Positions 1 to 5,235 are shown, numbered from the stretch's first letter. The stretch is 5,299 nt of DNA from RGIG8775 sp045121195 (GCA_045121195.1 JBGVFO010000087.1:1-5299); one strand, 5' to 3'. Notes: generated by a model not told the origin, from the letters alone. Translations and numbers: made by a program.

Positions 1-19
1 CACCGACAAACATCAATTT
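1..19 (+). repeat. 19-bp dispersed repeat, copy 1
   Basis: Reads CACCGACAAACATCAATTT. It differs from the copy at 2843 at two positions and from the inverted copy at 5125 at one. Seen from the minus-strand regulator gene, it begins 2 nt after the TAG stop codon, the same placement as the 5125 copy has relative to the mannosidase stop. It lies at the window edge, so whether the similarity continues to the left cannot be seen. Confidence 0.75.
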
Positions 20-21
20 CC

Positions 22-825
22 CTATCTCCGTCGCACTTCCGATGGGCAGGTGTCGAGATATTTACGGAAGGCGCGGTTCATAGCGGATACGCATCCAAAG
101 CCGCACTCGTCGGCAACGTCGGTGACGCTTTTATCGGTGTGGAGAAGCAGAGCGCGGGCGTGGCGCAGGCGGCTACGTGTCACGTATTCGTGAAAGGGAC
201 AGCCCGCGTGCCTCGAAAAGATACCGCTGAGATAGCAGGGAACGATATGAAGCTCCTTCGCTACCAAGGAGAGGGACAGATTCTCCCGCAGATGCTCGTT
301 GATATATCGGATGGCGCTACGCACGTAGCCCGCGGTCTTGCTGAGTGTACCCGCCGAAGGGCGGACGAGAGAAAGTCCCTTGGCAAGGATCAGCGTGGCG
401 ACCGCCCCATAATGCTTTTCGCGTAGGGCGTCGTCCTCGGGGGCGTCAGCAAACAGAGAAAAATAAGAGGGCAGCGTGGCGCGCGCGGTGGGATCTACCG
501 TTCCCACAAGGGGAAAGGAGGTGCTCTCAATGAGGGCTGCCAGCTCTCGTGAGGCGTCGGGCAGATAGATGCCAACGTGATGCACCCGAACCCGTTGCCC
601 CGTCAGCATATGGTCGTCATTCGGCCCTAAGATCCAAAGGCTTCCCGCCTCGATGGGATACTCTATGCCGTTGATGACGTTGACCCCCTTGCCCTCCGAG
701 GCGTATTCCAGCTCGTAGTAATCGTGGGTGTGAAGAAGAAACGCCTCGTCCAGAACGGTAACGCGCCAGTTGACGCCCCCCGTAAGACGGGTTTCCTCGT
801 GAAATCGGAATATTTTTTCTGACAT
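22..825 (-). CDS. AraC-family transcriptional regulator with N-terminal cupin domain
   Basis: Predicted DNA-binding regulator of 267 aa, probably sensing a sugar and controlling the divergent kinase-isomerase genes. The N-terminal part is a cupin-type AraC sensor domain (about residues 15-110) with HTHDYYELEY at 32-41 and a second histidine at 72. The C-terminal 100 residues are a typical AraC double helix-turn-helix: helix set one around 183-208 (LSLSLVAKEL, then YLSGIFSRHAG) and set two around 233-267, with the family signature GFGCVSAMNRAFRKY and a PSEVRRR end. Length fits the family. The frame is open further upstream to 1038, but ATG at 825 is preferred: it follows a GAGGTGAG ribosome site, comes after a good promoter, and is where AraC homology starts. 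The longer form would run through the promoter gap into the kinase gene. Family call is firm; the ligand is not determined. Confidence 0.93.
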   Translation of the reverse strand: MSEKIFRFHEETRLTGGVNWRVTVLDEAFLLHTHDYYELEYASEGKGVNVINGIEYPIEAGSLWILGPNDDHMLTGQRVRVHHVGIYLPDASRELAALIESTSFPLVGTVDPTARATLPSYFSLFADAPEDDALREKHYGAVATLILAKGLSLVRPSAGTLSKTAGYVRSAIRYINEHLRENLSLSLVAKELHIVPCYLSGIFSRHAGCPFHEYVTRSRLRHARALLLHTDKSVTDVADECGFGCVSAMNRAFRKYLDTCPSEVRRR

Positions 826-842
826 CGTACTCACCTCACCGT

Positions 843-871
843 ATTGTAGCACGGATTCTAAAGAAATGCAA
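843..871 (-). promoter_or_regulatory. Predicted promoter of the AraC-type regulator
   Basis: On the minus strand, TTGCAT (871-866) and TACAAT (848-843) are separated by exactly 17 nt, and TGC directly before the -10 box makes it an extended -10 promoter. The expected transcription start near 836 leaves a leader of only about 11 nt, just enough for the ribosome site. Sigma-A type by pattern; not tested. Confidence 0.65.
859..869 (+). promoter_or_regulatory. Candidate operator half-site 1 (11-bp direct repeat)
   Basis: TAAAGAAATGC, repeated exactly at 900-910, 41 bp further on and in the same orientation. This copy overlaps the -35 box and spacer of the regulator's own promoter. AraC-family proteins often bind direct repeats on one face of the helix, and 41 bp is close to four helical turns. 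Operator function is inferred. Confidence 0.45.
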
Positions 872-891
872 CGTATATATGAAAAAAAGCC

Positions 892-920
892 TTGAAAAAT
901 AAAGAAATGCGTGATATGAT
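892..920 (+). promoter_or_regulatory. Predicted promoter of the kinase-isomerase operon
   Basis: TTGAAA (892-897) and TATGAT (915-920) are separated by 17 nt, and TGA before the -10 box gives an extended -10. The expected start is around 927, leaving a leader of about 14 nt that begins close to the AAAAAGGAG ribosome site (925-933) of the kinase gene. Its -35 box lies only 20 bp from that of the divergent regulator promoter, so polymerase is unlikely to occupy both at once. Confidence 0.7.
900..910 (+). promoter_or_regulatory. Candidate operator half-site 2 (11-bp direct repeat)
   Basis: Second exact copy of TAAAGAAATGC (first at 859-869). It lies between the -35 and -10 boxes of the kinase-isomerase promoter, a position where bound protein would normally block polymerase. 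With the first copy in the divergent promoter, one protein could control both directions. Inferred from placement only. Confidence 0.45.
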
Positions 921-940
921 GGAGAAAAAGGAGTGATAGT

Positions 941-1885
941 ATGCTTGGATTCGATATTGGCGGCACCAAGTGTGCCGTTTCGGTGGGAGAGCAGCTTGAC
1001 GGTTCTCTCAAGATCACCGATAAGCGGGTGATGCCCACCGATCTTTCGGTTTCTCCCTATGAGATGCTGGCGCGGCTTTGCGACGCGGCACGGGAGATGA
1101 CCGACGATTTTTCAAGGATGGGAATTTCCTGCGGCGGTCCTCTTGACGCGGCGCGTGGCGTGATCCTCTCGCCTCCCAATCTGCCGGGATGGGATGAGAT
1201 CGCGGTGGTTGAATATCTGGGAAAGACGCTGGGCGGAAGGGCGTATCTTTGCAATGACGCCGATGCCTGCGCCCTTGCCGAATGGCAGTACGGCGCGGGG
1301 CGGGGAAGTCATACCATGGCGTTTCTGACCTTCGGCACGGGGCTTGGCTCGGGGCTGATCCTTGGCGACCGACTCTGGCAGGGATCCCACGGGCTTGCGG
1401 GCGAGATCGGACACATCCGACTTTCTCCTCGCGGACCCATCGGCTATCACAAAAAAGGCTCCTTCGAGGGCTTCTGCAGCGGCGGCGGTATCGCTCAGCT
1501 TGGACAAATGGCGGCGCGCGAGGTGCTGGCACGCGGGGAGAGCCTTCCGTACTGTACGTGTGAGGCGGAGCTTCCTGCGATCAACGCCCGTGTTCTTGCC
1601 GAGTATGCGCGCGGGGGCGAGCCCGTGGCGCTGGACATTTTCAAAACGGTAGGAAAACGGCTGGGCGCGGGACTTGCTATCCTTGCCGACGTCATCGACC
1701 CCGAGGTTATCGTCATCGGTAGCGTATTCGCAAGGTGCGAGGATCTCATACGCCCCTACATGGAGCCGATCTTCCTACGGGAGTCCCTCGTGGGTGAAAG
1801 ATGTCGCATCGTACCTGCGGCGCTGGGTGAACAAATCGGAGATTACGCGGCACTGACCGTGGCGCAAATGGAGGAATGGATATGA
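941..1885 (+). CDS. ROK-family sugar kinase lacking the zinc-binding cysteines
   Basis: Predicted ATP-dependent sugar kinase of 314 aa, acting on a free hexose in the cytoplasm; mannose or glucose is likely from context but not proven. Seen in the sequence: N-terminal phosphate loop DIGGTK (5-10), CGGPLD (64-69), CNDADACALAEW with the likely catalytic base Asp106, second phosphate motif FGTGLGSGLI (131-140), and GLAGEIGH (151-158) with the sugar-binding His158. The following segment, GPIGYHKKGSFEGFCSG (165-181), keeps Glu176 but replaces the three cysteines of the usual CxCGxxGC zinc motif with Ile167, Tyr169 and Ser174. There is no N-terminal helix-turn-helix, so this is an enzyme rather than a ROK repressor. 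The start at 941 follows AAAAAGGAG with 7 nt spacing. Its TGA stop overlaps the isomerase ATG. Family call is firm, substrate open. Confidence 0.94.
   Translation: MLGFDIGGTKCAVSVGEQLDGSLKITDKRVMPTDLSVSPYEMLARLCDAAREMTDDFSRMGISCGGPLDAARGVILSPPNLPGWDEIAVVEYLGKTLGGRAYLCNDADACALAEWQYGAGRGSHTMAFLTFGTGLGSGLILGDRLWQGSHGLAGEIGHIRLSPRGPIGYHKKGSFEGFCSGGGIAQLGQMAAREVLARGESLPYCTCEAELPAINARVLAEYARGGEPVALDIFKTVGKRLGAGLAILADVIDPEVIVIGSVFARCEDLIRPYMEPIFLRESLVGERCRIVPAALGEQIGDYAALTVAQMEEWI
1870..1875 (+). promoter_or_regulatory. Ribosome binding site that decides the isomerase start
   Basis: GGAGGA lies inside the end of the kinase gene. It directly abuts an ATG at 1876 (no spacing) and lies 6 nt before the ATG at 1882. 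The second ATG is therefore the likely start, giving an ATGA overlap with the kinase stop and probable translational coupling. Confidence 0.75.
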
Positions 1886-2472
1886 ATCACATTGAAAAAC
1901 TCATTGAAAGAATGCCCGTTCTTGCGGGCTGTGCCGAGGGTATGACCGCGGCAGTGGAGGCGATCTGCCATACCCATCTTGCGGATGGCAAGATCCTGCT
2001 CTGCGGAAACGGCGGAAGCGCCGCCGACAGCGAGCATATTTCGGGCGAGCTTCTTAAGGGCTTCCTCTTAAAGCGACCTGCTGAGGAGGACTATCCCGAG
2101 GCGTTGCAAAGAGGACTTTGCGCCATTCCCCTCACGTCCATGAGCGCGGCGCTTTCCGCCTTTGCCAACGACTGTGAGCCGTCCTTGGTATACGCCCAGC
2201 TGGTATACGCAATGGGACGGCGCGGCGACGTGTTCGTAGGACTTTCCACTTCGGGAAATTCTAAGAACGTAGTGGAAGCCGCCAAGGTGGCAAAGCGTGC
2301 CGGACTTGTTACGGTTGCCCTTACGGGGGAGAGCGGCGGCGCGCTTCTTGACCTTTGCGACGTGGTGATCCGCGTCCCCGCCAAGGAAACCTACCTGGTG
2401 CAGGAATACCATCTTCCCGTCTATCACGCCATCTGCGCCGAGGTTGAGGCGCGGCTGTACGGAGAGGGATAA
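1882..2472 (+). CDS. SIS-domain phosphosugar isomerase, GmhA-like
   Basis: Predicted cytoplasmic aldose-ketose isomerase for a sugar phosphate, 196 aa, a single SIS domain covering nearly the whole chain. Motifs: phosphate-binding loop CGNGGSAAD (41-49), EHISGEL (51-57), FANDCE (94-99), second phosphate loop STSGNSKNV (122-130), LTGESGG (148-154) and QEYH (174-177). By comparison with E. coli GmhA (sedoheptulose-7-phosphate isomerase), Glu56 and His177 match the catalytic Glu65 and His180, and His52 matches His61, so the enzyme should be active. It differs by about ten extra residues after the first loop (about 60-78, rich in charged residues). The start at 1882 is chosen over 1876 because of ribosome-site spacing. 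It is coupled to the ROK kinase, so its substrate is probably that kinase's product. No heptose genes are visible, and a mannose-6-phosphate isomerase role is an alternative. Family firm, substrate uncertain. Confidence 0.93.
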   Translation: MNHIEKLIERMPVLAGCAEGMTAAVEAICHTHLADGKILLCGNGGSAADSEHISGELLKGFLLKRPAEEDYPEALQRGLCAIPLTSMSAALSAFANDCEPSLVYAQLVYAMGRRGDVFVGLSTSGNSKNVVEAAKVAKRAGLVTVALTGESGGALLDLCDVVIRVPAKETYLVQEYHLPVYHAICAEVEARLYGEG

Positions 2473-2535
2473 ATTTTGATTTGTCGAAGAGTTTCTTTTG
2501 ACCGGTAGAAGAGTTTCGCCCACAGCGGTGTGCGA

Positions 2536-2552
2536 CAAGGGCTCTGCCCTTG
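2536..2552. repeat. Hairpin 1, CAAGGGC-TCT-GCCCTTG
   Basis: Perfect 7-bp GC-rich inverted repeat with a 3-nt loop, 64 bp after the isomerase stop. It could shield the 3' end of the kinase-isomerase transcript, but no T run follows, so it is not a standard terminator. Confidence 0.7.
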
Positions 2553-2557
2553 ACTCG

Positions 2558-2575
2558 CAAGCTTTGAAAAGCTTG
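2558..2575. repeat. Hairpin 2, CAAGCTT-TGAA-AAGCTTG
   Basis: Perfect 7-bp inverted repeat with a TGAA tetraloop, 5 nt downstream of hairpin 1. Part of the hairpin array; no T run follows. Confidence 0.65.
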
Positions 2576-2620
2576 AGCAAACTTTCGCATATGGGTTTCG
2601 CAGAATTTCGCGTCATTTTG

Positions 2621-2649
2621 TGACGGAAAATGCTTCGCGTTTTCCGTCA
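2621..2649. repeat. Hairpin 3, 13-bp stem with TTC loop
   Basis: TGACGGAAAATGC (2621-2633) pairs with GCGTTTTCCGTCA (2637-2649), with only one G-T pair and a 3-nt loop. An alternative small stem, CGTCA (2611-2615) with TGACG (2621-2625), would use the same left arm, so the two folds exclude each other. Confidence 0.8.
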
Positions 2650-2657
2650 GCCTGTCC

Positions 2658-2695
2658 GCAAACGCCCAAGAATGCTCGCATTCTTTTGCGTTTGC
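2658..2695. repeat. Hairpin 4, two-part 15-bp stem
   Basis: GCAAACGC (2658-2665) pairs with GCGTTTGC (2688-2695), then a 2x2 internal loop (CC against TT), then AAGAATG (2668-2674) pairs with CATTCTT (2679-2685) around a CTCG tetraloop. The preserved pairing on both sides of the internal loop suggests a maintained structure rather than chance. Confidence 0.8.
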
Positions 2696-2710
2696 TGGCG
2701 CAGGCGACCC

Positions 2711-2735
2711 GTTCCTTCTCGTGCCGAGAAGGAAC
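2711..2735. repeat. Hairpin 5, 11-bp perfect stem
   Basis: GTTCCTTCTCG (2711-2721) and CGAGAAGGAAC (2725-2735) are perfect inverted copies around TGC. It shares the CCTTCT/AGAAGG core with hairpin 6. It is followed by CAAAA, not a T run, on the plus strand. Confidence 0.8.
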
Positions 2736-2782
2736 CAAAATGACTAATGACGTTCCCCACCAGAAAAGTTCTGGGAATTGTT

Positions 2783-2806
2783 AAAACCTTCTTACAAGAA
2801 GGTTTT
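2783..2806. terminator. Hairpin 6, possible two-way intrinsic terminator
   Basis: AAAACCTTCTT (2783-2793) and AAGAAGGTTTT (2796-2806) are perfect inverted copies. An A run leads in and a T run leads out on each strand, so the CCTTCT/AGAAGG stem followed by TTTT resembles a weak intrinsic terminator readable from both sides. It is the only structure in the gap with a T run and could end kinase-isomerase transcripts. The stem is AT-rich and the T run short, so termination may be partial. Confidence 0.4.
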
Positions 2807-2842
2807 GACCTCTCCCGTAATCGAGCTCTTTGTATCTCTACT

Positions 2843-2861
2843 CACCGATAAATATCAATTT
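2843..2861 (+). repeat. 19-bp dispersed repeat, copy 2
   Basis: Reads CACCGATAAATATCAATTT, 36 bp before the mannosidase start codon. It is inverted relative to the copy just after that gene's stop (5125-5143), so the two copies bracket the mannosidase. It also marks the right end of the hairpin array. Confidence 0.75.
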
Positions 2862-2897
2862 ACATTCAAACAACCGCGATTTACATAGGAGGATCAT

Positions 2898-5123
2898 ATG
2901 GAACGAATTTCACTGAACGGAACGTGGCGCTTGCGCGGTTCGGATATGACCGGTCGCTCGAACGAGAAGATCGACCTTTCGGCAAACGTGCCGAGCATGG
3001 CGCAGATCACCCTGTCAGAGGCGGGGATCCTGCCTCACGATCTGTATATGGGACAGAATATTATAGAAACCGAGCGCTACGAAACCTTTGAATGGTGGTA
3101 CGAGCGCACCTTTACGGCGCCCGCCGAGCACGAGCGCGCCTTTCTCGTCTTCCGCGGCGTGGACTGCCTTGCCGAGTACTTCCTCAACGGCGAAAAGATC
3201 GGCGAGAGCGACAATATGTTCATTGCCTTCGAGTTTGACGTATCGGACAAGCTTCTTGCGGGTGAGAACAAGCTGACGGTGCATATCACGTCCCCCATTG
3301 CTGGCACACACCACGCAAAGCTTGATCTTTGGGGGCTGGGCGGCACCTGGAACGCTCCCGCCAACACCGCTATCCGTCGCGCGCCCCACAGCTACGGCTG
3401 GGATATTATGCCCCGCGCCGTTACGTCGGGCATCTGGCGTGACGTGTACCTTGAGCTCCGGGACAAGATCCGCTTTACCCAGACCTTCTTCGACTTCCGC
3501 AACCCCTATGCGTACGCCTTCCGCTTCGATACCGAAAGCGATCTTGCCGATTTCCGTGACGTGGAGATCGAGGTGTCGGGCGTGTGCGGTGACAGCGAAT
3601 TTTCGGTTCGCAAGCCGATCTATTCCAAGGCTGGCTCCATTACCCTCGCCATTCCGCGTCTCAAGAAGTGGTGGCCCCGCGATCTTGGCGAGCAAAATCT
3701 GTACGATACCACCCTTCGCATCTACGCCGCGGGCGAGCTTGTCCACGAGAAAAAGACCCGCTTCGGCATTCGCACGGTGGAGCTTGACCGCACCGCCACT
3801 ACCGACGGCGAGAACGGTCGCTTCCACTTTATCGTCAACGGCAAGGAGGTCATGATCCGAGGTACCAACTGGGTGCCTATGGACGCCTTCCACTGCCGCG
3901 ACAAGGCGCGCTATCAAAAGGCTCTTGAATTGCTTTACGACGTGAATTGTAATATGGTTCGGTGCTGGGGCGGTAACGTGTACGAGGATCACGAGTTCTT
4001 TGATTTCTGCGACGAGAAGGGTATTCTCGTATGGCAGGATTTCGCTATGGCGTGCGCTAACTATCCTCAGGACGATGACTTTGCCGCGACCCTCTACCGC
4101 GAGGCGGAGTGGGTGATCCGCGAGTACCGCAACCACCCGTCTCTTGCCATCTGGTGCGGCGACAATGAGGTGGATCAGTTTAACTACTTCCGCAAGATGA
4201 AGCCCTCCGATAACAGACTGACCCGCGAGGTGCTTCACAACGCGGTTGCCCGCAACGACGCAGGCAGACCCTACCTTGAAAGCTCGCCCTTCATCGACGA
4301 CAGCATGTTTACCGAGAAGGGTAAGGCGTTTTCCGAGGAGCATATGTGGGGCTCGCGCGACTATTATAAGACTTCCTACTATAAGGAAAACAAGTCCCAT
4401 TTCGCAAGCGAGCTGGGCTATCACGGCTGTCCGGCCCTGTCCTCTCTTAAAAAATTTATCCGCCCCGAAAAGCTTTGGCCCTACGCCGCCGACAACGAGG
4501 ATTGGCGCTTGCATTCCTCCGACCGCTACGGCACGTGGGATCGCGTGATGCTGATGGAGCGTCAGGTACGCCAGCTCTTTGGAGAGGTGCCTACCGACCC
4601 TGAGGCGTATATTACGGCGTCCCAGATCTCGCAGGCAGAGGCGGACAAGTATCTCATCGAGCGAATTCGCATTGATCGCCCCCGCAAGAGTGGCGTTATC
4701 TGGTGGAATCTCATTGACGGATGGCCTTCTACCTCGGATGCCGTAGTGGATTACTACTACGAGAAGAAGCTGGCGTACCGTTATATTCAGCGCTCGCAGG
4801 CACCCTTTGCTATTATGGCGGATGAGATCCGTAGCTGGACCTCCCGTATCGTGGCTTGTAACGATACACTGAAGGAGGTACGCGGCAAGTTCCGCATCTA
4901 CGACGTGGTGGAGCAGAGAACGCGGGTGGAAAAGGACTTCGTGGCAGCACCCAACGCGGTCACCGACCTCGTTCGCATTCCTCTCAATTATTCCGATCAC
5001 CGTCTGCTGCTCTTTACCTGGGAGCTGGAGGACGGCACCACGGGAATGAACCATTATCTGGCAGGCTACCCCGCCTTCTCCCTCCCTCAATATATGGAGT
5101 GGCTGGATAAAGGGTTGATATAA
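2898..5123 (+). CDS. GH2 beta-mannosidase, intracellular
   Basis: Predicted exo-acting beta-mannosidase (EC 3.2.1.25 type) releasing mannose from the non-reducing end of beta-mannosides; 741 aa, no signal peptide, so cytoplasmic. Domains: N-terminal sugar-binding jelly roll (about 1-190, starting LNGTWRL), an Ig-like sandwich (about 190-290), a TIM barrel (about 295-630) and a short C-terminal beta domain. Diagnostic segments are VRCWGGNVYED (354-364), GILVWQDFAMACANYP (375-390), IWCGDNEVDQ with the likely acid/base Glu424, and FASELGYHG with the likely nucleophile Glu505; IWWNLIDGWP (601-610) is also typical. GDNE and SELGYHG differ from the common GNNE and SEFGFQS forms, placing it in a divergent subgroup. 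It is shorter than classical beta-mannosidases (roughly 820-890 aa), mainly at the C-terminus, but complete. The start follows AGGAGG (2887-2892) with 5 nt spacing. Family firm; natural substrate unknown. Confidence 0.94.
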   Translation: MERISLNGTWRLRGSDMTGRSNEKIDLSANVPSMAQITLSEAGILPHDLYMGQNIIETERYETFEWWYERTFTAPAEHERAFLVFRGVDCLAEYFLNGEKIGESDNMFIAFEFDVSDKLLAGENKLTVHITSPIAGTHHAKLDLWGLGGTWNAPANTAIRRAPHSYGWDIMPRAVTSGIWRDVYLELRDKIRFTQTFFDFRNPYAYAFRFDTESDLADFRDVEIEVSGVCGDSEFSVRKPIYSKAGSITLAIPRLKKWWPRDLGEQNLYDTTLRIYAAGELVHEKKTRFGIRTVELDRTATTDGENGRFHFIVNGKEVMIRGTNWVPMDAFHCRDKARYQKALELLYDVNCNMVRCWGGNVYEDHEFFDFCDEKGILVWQDFAMACANYPQDDDFAATLYREAEWVIREYRNHPSLAIWCGDNEVDQFNYFRKMKPSDNRLTREVLHNAVARNDAGRPYLESSPFIDDSMFTEKGKAFSEEHMWGSRDYYKTSYYKENKSHFASELGYHGCPALSSLKKFIRPEKLWPYAADNEDWRLHSSDRYGTWDRVMLMERQVRQLFGEVPTDPEAYITASQISQAEADKYLIERIRIDRPRKSGVIWWNLIDGWPSTSDAVVDYYYEKKLAYRYIQRSQAPFAIMADEIRSWTSRIVACNDTLKEVRGKFRIYDVVEQRTRVEKDFVAAPNAVTDLVRIPLNYSDHRLLLFTWELEDGTTGMNHYLAGYPAFSLPQYMEWLDKGLI

Positions 5124-5124
5124 A

Positions 5125-5143
5125 AAATTGATGTTTATCGGTG
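5125..5143 (-). repeat. 19-bp dispersed repeat, copy 3 (inverted)
   Basis: Plus strand reads AAATTGATGTTTATCGGTG, the reverse complement of the copies at 1 and 2843 with one difference from each. It begins 1 nt after the mannosidase TAA stop, matching the position of copy 1 after the regulator stop. Similarity between copies ends abruptly at both edges. Confidence 0.75.
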
Positions 5144-5188
5144 TGTTACGGCTACGCGCAAAACGAACGAAAATATCTAACACCGTAG

Positions 5189-5210
5189 GGGGCGACGTCC
5201 TCGGCGCCCC
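5189..5210. repeat. GC-rich hairpin downstream of the mannosidase
   Basis: GGGGCG (5189-5194) pairs with CGCCCC (5205-5210), with a further CG/CG pair inside after one mismatch. It sits in a GTAGGGGGCG...CGCCCCG context of the kind seen as scattered intergenic palindromes in gut Clostridia (recalled, not checked). No T run follows, so it is not a standard terminator, although it may protect the mannosidase mRNA 3' end. Confidence 0.55.
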
Positions 5211-5216
5211 GAAAGC

Positions 5217-5235
5217 AACAAAATTTGATTTTGTT
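5217..5235. repeat. AT-rich hairpin, AACAAAAT-TTG-ATTTTGTT
   Basis: Perfect 8-bp inverted repeat with a 3-nt loop, 6 nt after the GC-rich hairpin. Its AAATTTGATTTTGTTC (5221-5236) resembles AAATTTTGATTTGTCG at the left edge of the hairpin array (2471-2486), hinting at a related repeat end. The remaining bases to 5299 show no gene or clear signal. Confidence 0.5.

Larger units (their letters stand above)
2471..2861. repeat. Hairpin-rich non-coding repeat element (candidate MITE-like)
   Basis: Nearly the whole gap between the isomerase and mannosidase genes is made of consecutive inverted repeats: stems of 7 to 15 bp at 2536, 2558, 2621, 2658, 2711 and 2783, with little sequence between them. 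No reading frame here has a ribosome site and recognisable protein. One end, read on the minus strand, is AAATTGATATTTATCGGTG (the 19-bp repeat, 2861-2843); the other end, on the plus strand, is AAATTTTGATTTGTCGAAG (2471-2489). These match as imperfect terminal inverted repeats if small gaps are allowed. The 5' end also has GAAGAGTTTC twice (2486-2495 and 2508-2517). Dispersal and exact borders are inferred; the hairpins are seen directly. Confidence 0.55.

Noticed and set aside
826..1038. N-terminal extension of the AraC regulator by 71 residues.
   Set aside because: It would cross the divergent promoter gap into the kinase gene, shows no AraC homology, and a good ribosome site supports ATG at 825.
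1876..1881. Isomerase start two codons earlier.
   Set aside because: The GGAGGA site touches this ATG with no spacing, whereas ATG at 1882 has a normal 6-nt gap.
2068..2616. A 182-codon minus-strand frame running from the hairpin array into the isomerase gene.
   Set aside because: Its start lies in the hairpin repeats and the rest is antisense to the SIS gene; no ribosome site or domain is seen.
2830..2858. Mannosidase promoter TTGTAT-17-TATCAA.
   Set aside because: Both boxes are poor matches and the -10 lies inside the 19-bp repeat; possible, but too weak to list as a feature.
2859..2887. Mannosidase promoter TTTACA-17-TACATA.
   Set aside because: It would start transcription after the ribosome site and only a few bases before the ATG.
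2471..2897. CRISPR array, tRNA or known riboswitch in the hairpin-rich gap.
   Set aside because: The hairpins differ in sequence and spacing, there are no regular repeats and spacers, no cloverleaf with anticodon, and no riboswitch core I recognise.
3015..5183. A 722-codon open frame on the minus strand opposite the mannosidase gene.
   Set aside because: It is antisense to a gene with clear GH2 motifs, has no recognisable protein family, and arises because GC-rich codons keep the opposite frame free of stops.
5189..5210. Intrinsic terminator for the mannosidase gene.
   Set aside because: The GC-rich stem is followed by GAAAGC, with no T run.
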